Assembly (NCBI GenBank): GCA_017744515.1
Contig: JAGIBF010000029.1
Coordinates: 1 to 64,000, forward strand
From: Niastella sp.
Lineage (GTDB): Bacteria > Bacteroidota > Bacteroidia > Chitinophagales > Chitinophagaceae
Direction of reading: 5' to 3'
Length of the DNA: 64,000 nucleotides
The notes under the pieces were generated by a model. The model did no database searches, had not been told where the DNA came from, and saw only the letters and a list, made by a program, of their open reading frames with translations. Made by a program: the position numbers and the translations under genes. Positions 58,817 through 64,000 of this stretch are shown here, piece by piece. How positions within the stretch are numbered: the first letter of the stretch is position 1; each line of letters opens with the position of its first letter.

Positions 58817-60703
58817 TTACCAACCTGGGTTCTGTACCAGTTTGGGGTTTACCAGGATATTGCTGCTCCTGATAGGCCACAGGTAATCTTTTACCTGGAA
58901 GGTTTGGCTCCAGAGGGGGCGTGTACGGTAATAGCCAGCGGGGGAGGATTGTGACACATCCCAACCGAGGACCAACTTGTTTTGCTCTTCAATAGCACGT
59001 TTCCAGCGGCGCAGGTCCCAGAAGCGGCTGGCTTCACAACTGAGTTCGATCAACCTTTCCTGTTGGATAATGGCGCGCATCCCATCCTGGGTGGTGTATT
59101 TAGAGGGATTTTTGGAATACTGGCTCCAGGAATCCTGCACGCTTTTCAGGCCAGCTCTTTCGCGCACCAGGTTTACATATTTGTACACATCAGGGTTGGA
59201 AGGTCCTTCTGCTTCATTGAGTGCTTCGGCATAGAGCATGTACAGATCGGCCAGGCGGAAGAGCGGGAAGGGGTATGTTTCGGTGGATGAGCTTTGTCCG
59301 TCCTGTATCACAAATTTCCAGCTTACCGTCTTTTTGGTAAAGTATCCGGTGACGGAATAACCGTACACGTTCTTCTGTGCCTGAACCTGCCCCCAGCGAG
59401 CCTGGATATTCCAGGTACCGTTTTGCATAAACCATTTGGCGCCATCGAATGCTATGTCGGCATAAAAGCGGGGCTCACGATCGAAGTGCAATAGGGCTGT
59501 TTCATAGCCTACCTGCATTTTCTCTGATTCAGCTGCCGATACTGTGCGCAGGGCATAGCGGTTGGCATAATCATAGTCTTTGTCTTCTTCGATCGGCACG
59601 CCATTTTTCGTATAGAATTGCTCGGCAATCTTGAGGGTTGGCGCCAGCTGGCCCATGGGGTCCTGATTGCCTATGCGTGAGGGATCGAGTCTTGGACAGG
59701 CCAGTCTTTGCATGTAATGATCTGACGGGCTGTTGGATGAACCCCAGATGAGCTCTTCGTTCCACTTTTCACATACGCTGTTGCGGATGCTCATCTCGAT
59801 CTTCATGTAATCGGTAAGGTTGGTGATGTTGTCATCAAACTTGTACAGTTGAATTCCGGCAGCATGACAGGCTTCGATCGCTGCTTTGCAGGCTGCAGTG
59901 GCCTTTACCCATTTTTGTTTGTCGTAGGTCGTATTGAAGAGTAGTGTGCCATCACTGTTTTTGAAACCTGTGTAATCGGCATTGCCGTTGTACAAGGGGC
60001 TGGCAGCTGTGACCAGTACGCGGGCTTTCACCGCCAATGCAATGGGGGCTGTAATGCGGCCCAGCTCGGTAGTTCTGGCCTGAATGGTGGGCGGCAACAA
60101 CTTTGCTGCTGAATCCAACAGGGTAGTGATGTAATTCACTGCAGAATCGACCGGCACACGGGATATTTTTGCTGCTTCAGCGCTTACGTCGGTAGGCAGG
60201 TTCTTATCGACAATGTGAATAGGACCGTACATTTTCAGCAGGTGCCAATGGTAATAGGCTTTGAGAAAAATGACTTCACCGATCCACCTCGTTTTCATAT
60301 AGGGTTCGAGGTCTACTACTTTATCTATATTCTCCAGAAAGATGTTGCAGTCGCGTATACCTGCGTACATGGTAGCCCAGCTTTCCATGAGGGGGCTGCC
60401 GGCTGTTTGCAGTCCCATAGCAATCTGCAAGGGATCGGTGCTGATGGTATGGAAGCTAAGGTCCTGCCAGGTTTCATCGCCGGCGCCAAAGGCGGGGTTG
60501 CCACCGTACTGGCCTTCATCGGGCAGGTAGGCATAGCAGGTGAATAAATACTTTTCGGCTTCGGTGCGAATGCTAAAAGCATTATCGATGGTTGGTACAT
60601 TGTCGGGCACCACATCGATGAACTTCTCACAGGAGGAGAGGGTCATCATGCCTGCCACGAAGCATACCAGTAAGAAAAAGCGTTGTTTATAATAGTGTCG
60701 CAT
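58817..60703 (-). CDS. SusD/RagB-like outer-membrane glycan-binding lipoprotein
   Basis: 628 aa. Lipobox LSSC (Cys25), then EKFIDVVPDNVPTIDNAF. SusD features include TPR helices and the C-terminal block LFRLADLYMLYAEALNEAEGPSNPDVYKYVNLVRERAGL and IIQQERLIELSCEASRFWDLRRWKRA. It pairs with the SusC at 60721, 17 bp upstream, and with the two lipoproteins downstream. The presence of a fucosidase suggests a fucose-containing glycan as cargo. Confidence 0.93.
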   Translation of the reverse strand: MRHYYKQRFFLLVCFVAGMMTLSSCEKFIDVVPDNVPTIDNAFSIRTEAEKYLFTCYAYLPDEGQYGGNPAFGAGDETWQDLSFHTISTDPLQIAMGLQTAGSPLMESWATMYAGIRDCNIFLENIDKVVDLEPYMKTRWIGEVIFLKAYYHWHLLKMYGPIHIVDKNLPTDVSAEAAKISRVPVDSAVNYITTLLDSAAKLLPPTIQARTTELGRITAPIALAVKARVLVTAASPLYNGNADYTGFKNSDGTLLFNTTYDKQKWVKATAACKAAIEACHAAGIQLYKFDDNITNLTDYMKIEMSIRNSVCEKWNEELIWGSSNSPSDHYMQRLACPRLDPSRIGNQDPMGQLAPTLKIAEQFYTKNGVPIEEDKDYDYANRYALRTVSAAESEKMQVGYETALLHFDREPRFYADIAFDGAKWFMQNGTWNIQARWGQVQAQKNVYGYSVTGYFTKKTVSWKFVIQDGQSSSTETYPFPLFRLADLYMLYAEALNEAEGPSNPDVYKYVNLVRERAGLKSVQDSWSQYSKNPSKYTTQDGMRAIIQQERLIELSCEASRFWDLRRWKRAIEEQNKLVLGWDVSQSSPAGYYRTRPLWSQTFQVKDYLWPIRSSNILVNPKLVQNPGW

Positions 60704-60720
60704 ACTGTTTCAATGATGGG

Positions 60721-63700
60721 TTAAAAACTGAGGTTCACGCCTACGTTGTAGACCCGTTGGAGGGGATACGCCAGGCCATTGTTGCCCATTTCGGGATCCC
60801 ACAACTTAAAGCTGCTGATGACAAACAGGTTGTTGCCGTTCAGGTAAAAACGGGCATTGGTGAGTCCCAGCTTCTTCATCAGGTTCTTTGGTAATGTGTA
60901 GCCCAACTCTATCGATTTGAGGCGGAGGAAAGCGCCGTTGCGCATCCACCAGGTAGAGGTCCAGCTATTGTTGAGGATCGTTCTGTCGCTCAGGCGTGGC
61001 CAGAAGGCATAGATGTTGCGGTTGCTTTCGGACCAGTGGTCTTCTGCAATGATCTTCAGAAGGCCGCTTTCGTAACCTCTGCCTTCGTCGTCTCTTTTAA
61101 AGGGCTGGATGGCATTGTTGTCGATGAAGATGGAAGAGCGTGCAGAGCCTTGTACAAAGGCGCTAATGTCAAGGTTCTTGTAACCAAATGAGAAACCTCC
61201 TCCGTATACGATCTCGGGTGTTTCGGGATAACCGATCGGCACCTGGTCGCCATTGCCATCGATGATGTTGTTGCCATCGATGTCGAGGTACTTTAAATCA
61301 CCTCCGCTTACAATACCAAAATCCTGTAAGGGTGAATTCTTTACTTCATAATCATCTACAAAGAGTCGTTCTGCGATCAAACCCCAACGCTGGGAAAGCG
61401 GATAGCCTACTTTGCTGGTCCAGGAAGCAGGGTATATGGGTTCTTCATTCACCAGCAGTTTGCTGGCAGCGTAGGTGAAGTTGCCGCGTAACTGAAGCCA
61501 CATGCCATTGCTGAATGATTTGTTGTAGTCCATTTGCAGGTCGATGCCTTTGCCTTCTGCTTCTCCTACATTGGCCTGAATAGGAGCGCTGAGGCCCATA
61601 GAAACAGGTATATAGGCTCTGCTCATCAGGATATTCTTGCGGTGCTCACGGTACACATCGACCGTGAGGTTGAAACCATTGGTGAACTGTACATCCAGGC
61701 CGATATTGGTTTTAAATGCTTTTTCCCAGGTGATGGAGGTGTTGGAATAGCGTTGTACAGTAACGCCGTTGAGCCCCGTGCTAAAGTTCTCGCCGAATAC
61801 CGCGCTTTTGCGTGGATCGTTCATGATAACGCTCGACAGGTAGAAGAAACGATCTTCCGCTCTGCCGATCTGGTCATTGCCCACCAATCCATACGTGCCG
61901 CGCACTTTCAGGAGGGTTATTATGTTGGACAGCTTGTCGAAGAATTTTTCATTGTGTACATTCCAGGCCAATCCTGCTGATGGGAAGAAACCAAAGCGGT
62001 TGTTTTTGGAGAATCGCTCGGAACCATTGTAGCCAAAGTTAAATTCGGCGAGGTAACGGTTGTCATATCCATAGGTGAACCTGCCCGATAAGCCCTGATT
62101 GCGATAGGGGAGTGATTGTTGCAGATCGCCTATGGCTGAGTTGGCTGTCAGGTAATTTCTCATGGTCGTGATCAACATGCCTGATACGTCGTGATCGCCA
62201 AATCCATGGTTGTAATTGACGGCTGCTTCGAGGTAGGAAACCGTGTTCAATATTTTGGCGCCGGGTATATAGCTCAGGTACTCGGTACCATCGGTATTGA
62301 TGGGCGATAGTTGCGGCTCTTTGCCATCGGGCGAGTAGGATAATGAATAATAAAACGGAGTATAAGCCCTTGTAAGACTAAATGATGCGTAGCGCTGTGT
62401 AAAGGTCATCAGGCGGGCGGAAAGGCCGCTGGTGATGAAGCTCAGGTTCTGCCGCAGGTCGAGCTGAGCCACCATGGTAGAGGTATTGGATTGCTCGTAA
62501 CCTGATACCATGTTGGCATAGGGGTTATTGTACCGGATGGCGTTTGCATCGAGTGCGCTGCCAAAGAGCGGGTGGTTCAACCGTGGCAGGAAGGAAGCAG
62601 GATAAACAGCCGGGAACTGAACGGGGTTGCTTTTCAATGCCTGGTTGAAAATGTTGCCACCGCCGCCTACAGGTCCGTTGTAGTCATCAAACTGTCCTGA
62701 CACCCGGATATTGGCCAACGTGGTAGGTGTTACGTTGATGGTTACATTCGATCTGATCTGGTAGCTGCGGAGCTTGATATTGCTGTTGAAATTGTTAAGG
62801 CCGTTCTCTTTCAATACCCCATTGTCGATATTGTAAGTGCCCGATACGTAATACTGGGCAATCTTGCCGCCACCGCTCATGTTGAGGTTATAGCGCTGGT
62901 TGTTGGTGTAATCTTTGATCAGCATCTTCAGCCAGTTGTTGTTGGGATACAGCAATGGATTGGCACCGGCTTCTGTTTGTGCGATCTTCTCCTGTGAATA
63001 CAGTGGTGCGCGCAAAGGATAGCGGGTTACCAATGCTTCATTGGCCAGCTTCATGTAGGTGATGTTATCGGCAAAGCGAAAGTTCTTCGTATTGCTGGAA
63101 GTAGAGTTCTCTGCCCGGAGACCAAATTTGGTCTTGCCTTCCACGCCCAGTTTGGTTGTTACGAGTATAACGCCATTGGCGCCGCGTGCACCGTAGAGGG
63201 ATGAAGCTGTGGCATCTTTCAACACCGAGAACCCGGAGATATCATCGGGTTGCAGACGGGCGAGGTCATTGGAAGTGGACTCCATGTTATCAATAAGGAT
63301 CAGGGGATCGACTTTACCGGCACCAAAGGTGGTGACACCACGGATGAAAAAGCTGGCATTGTCTCTTCCCGGCTCACCGCTGCGCTGGTAAGCGATGATG
63401 CCCGATATTTTACCGGCCAACATGGTGGTGAGGTTACTCGTAGGGCCTTTCAATTCTTTGGGATTGATCGTCGTGACCGCACTGACCATACTTTTCTTCT
63501 TTTGTGTACCGTAGGCTACTACAGCTACTTCTTCCATGGCTTTGTCGCCAGCCTTCAGTACCACATTGACGATGGGCTCTCCCTTGACCTCTATTTCCTG
63601 TGTGGCAAAGCCGACATAAGAAAAAAGCAATGTGCCATTGGAAGGTACTTTGATAAAGTAGTTTCCTTTTGCATCTGTGCGGGTGGCCACTTTGGGATCG

Positions 63701-63867
63701 GCTTTTAAGGTAACGGTTACCCCGTCGAGGACCGTCGTGTCGGATCGAACGGTGCCTTTTACAATGATCTCACTGGTCTGGGCATCCGAATAGCCAGCCA
63801 CGCCCAGGAGTAAACAAAACAAAAGGATAGGCTTGATCCTTTTGAATACGTAGCAATACGTGTTCAT
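60721..63867 (-). CDS. SusC/RagA-type TonB-dependent transporter
   Basis: 1,048 aa. Signal peptide (about 1-30, ILLFCLLLGVAGYSDAQ), CarboxypepD_reg-like domain (EIIVKGTVRSDTTVLDGVTVTLKADPK), plug with VAYGTQKKKSMVSAVTTI and LYGARGANGVILVTTKLG, and a barrel ending VYNVGVNLSF. First gene of the five-gene second Sus locus on this strand. The upstream region up to 64000 holds a dispersed repeat but no regulator gene; a sigma/anti-sigma or hybrid regulator may lie outside the window. Confidence 0.93.
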   Translation of the reverse strand: MNTYCYVFKRIKPILLFCLLLGVAGYSDAQTSEIIVKGTVRSDTTVLDGVTVTLKADPKVATRTDAKGNYFIKVPSNGTLLFSYVGFATQEIEVKGEPIVNVVLKAGDKAMEEVAVVAYGTQKKKSMVSAVTTINPKELKGPTSNLTTMLAGKISGIIAYQRSGEPGRDNASFFIRGVTTFGAGKVDPLILIDNMESTSNDLARLQPDDISGFSVLKDATASSLYGARGANGVILVTTKLGVEGKTKFGLRAENSTSSNTKNFRFADNITYMKLANEALVTRYPLRAPLYSQEKIAQTEAGANPLLYPNNNWLKMLIKDYTNNQRYNLNMSGGGKIAQYYVSGTYNIDNGVLKENGLNNFNSNIKLRSYQIRSNVTINVTPTTLANIRVSGQFDDYNGPVGGGGNIFNQALKSNPVQFPAVYPASFLPRLNHPLFGSALDANAIRYNNPYANMVSGYEQSNTSTMVAQLDLRQNLSFITSGLSARLMTFTQRYASFSLTRAYTPFYYSLSYSPDGKEPQLSPINTDGTEYLSYIPGAKILNTVSYLEAAVNYNHGFGDHDVSGMLITTMRNYLTANSAIGDLQQSLPYRNQGLSGRFTYGYDNRYLAEFNFGYNGSERFSKNNRFGFFPSAGLAWNVHNEKFFDKLSNIITLLKVRGTYGLVGNDQIGRAEDRFFYLSSVIMNDPRKSAVFGENFSTGLNGVTVQRYSNTSITWEKAFKTNIGLDVQFTNGFNLTVDVYREHRKNILMSRAYIPVSMGLSAPIQANVGEAEGKGIDLQMDYNKSFSNGMWLQLRGNFTYAASKLLVNEEPIYPASWTSKVGYPLSQRWGLIAERLFVDDYEVKNSPLQDFGIVSGGDLKYLDIDGNNIIDGNGDQVPIGYPETPEIVYGGGFSFGYKNLDISAFVQGSARSSIFIDNNAIQPFKRDDEGRGYESGLLKIIAEDHWSESNRNIYAFWPRLSDRTILNNSWTSTWWMRNGAFLRLKSIELGYTLPKNLMKKLGLTNARFYLNGNNLFVISSFKLWDPEMGNNGLAYPLQRVYNVGVNLSF

Positions 63868-63970
63868 AAGCAGTCTTGAGTTTTGGTTTTATAAGTAATC
63901 ATACAGTTGACAATCGTGTTCGCGATCTTAGCCGGAAAGGCTGGAAGGCGATAAGAGCCGTCTACGGCGG

Positions 63971-63989
63971 CCCTTCGACAAGCTCAGGG
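63971..63989. repeat. Dispersed CCCTTCGACAAGCTCAGGG element
   Basis: The 19-mer CCCTTCGACAAGCTCAGGG also occurs at 11172-11190 (core of the hairpin there). The related form around 38922-38950 has the same GTGACA after it as here (63990-63995). Confidence 0.65.
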
Positions 63990-64000
63990 TGACAGGCTAA

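Overview
The window reads as a chromosome segment of a Bacteroidota, most likely family Chitinophagaceae (Chitinophaga/Niastella/Paraflavitalea-like). This is inferred from two SusC/SusD outer-membrane uptake systems, C-terminal type IX secretion sorting domains, DUF2723, DUF3823, DUF4959/DUF4998/DUF5000 lipoproteins, a HisKA_2 histidine kinase with TPRs, and -7 promoter elements of the Bacteroidota form TAnnTTTG. No rRNA, tRNA, CRISPR array, transposase, integrase or phage gene was recognised.

Layout. 1-7.4 kb holds housekeeping genes: a YdcF-like protein, the tRNA methylthiotransferase mtaB with a small partner gene, a DUF4258 protein, a PlsC acyltransferase, and a priA-murB pair ending in a strong terminator. 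7.5-11 kb is a three-gene operon (vWA protein, a lipoprotein with two ExbD-like domains, MoxR/ChlI-type AAA+ ATPase). 11.3-17.7 kb carries a DsbD-N-like secreted protein, a large DUF2723 membrane protein, a SAM hydroxide adenosyltransferase, a four-helix-bundle gene boxed by inverted heptad repeats, and an SDR. 17.8-24 kb is a TPR histidine kinase, a LuxR-type response regulator and a 1,068-aa ELWxxDGT-repeat protein with a secretion tail. 24.3-32.7 kb contains hypothetical and surface proteins (beta-helix/LamG, a 14-repeat FG-GAP protein) and a TrmO-like gene.

32.9-47.3 kb is a nutrient locus: a SusC-SusD-DUF3823 operon, then a four-gene catabolic operon (ThuA/propeller/HEAT/cupredoxin fusion, MFS transporter, sugar-phosphate-isomerase-like TIM barrel, Gfo/Idh/MocA oxidoreductase) divergent from an AraC-type regulator. 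The likely theme is import and redox processing of a sugar or polyol. 47.3-54.8 kb is a mosaic of small, partly AT-rich genes (S41 peptidase, AAC(6')-like and other acetyltransferases, LprI-like, RibD-C-like, DUF4440). Here two host genes are each followed by a foreign-looking gene and then a second diverged copy of the host gene's own 3' end. 54.9-63.9 kb is a second polysaccharide locus: SusC, SusD, two surface carbohydrate-binding-type lipoproteins and a GH29 alpha-L-fucosidase.

The most unusual signal is between the genes. Many gaps hold degenerate tandem arrays of very short units (7, 8 or 11 bp). Several are built as two inverted arms of about 4 units each, and one such pair encloses the four-helix-bundle gene. 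They lie directly upstream of promoters or gene starts. I know of no description of this family in Bacteroidota, but no search could be run.
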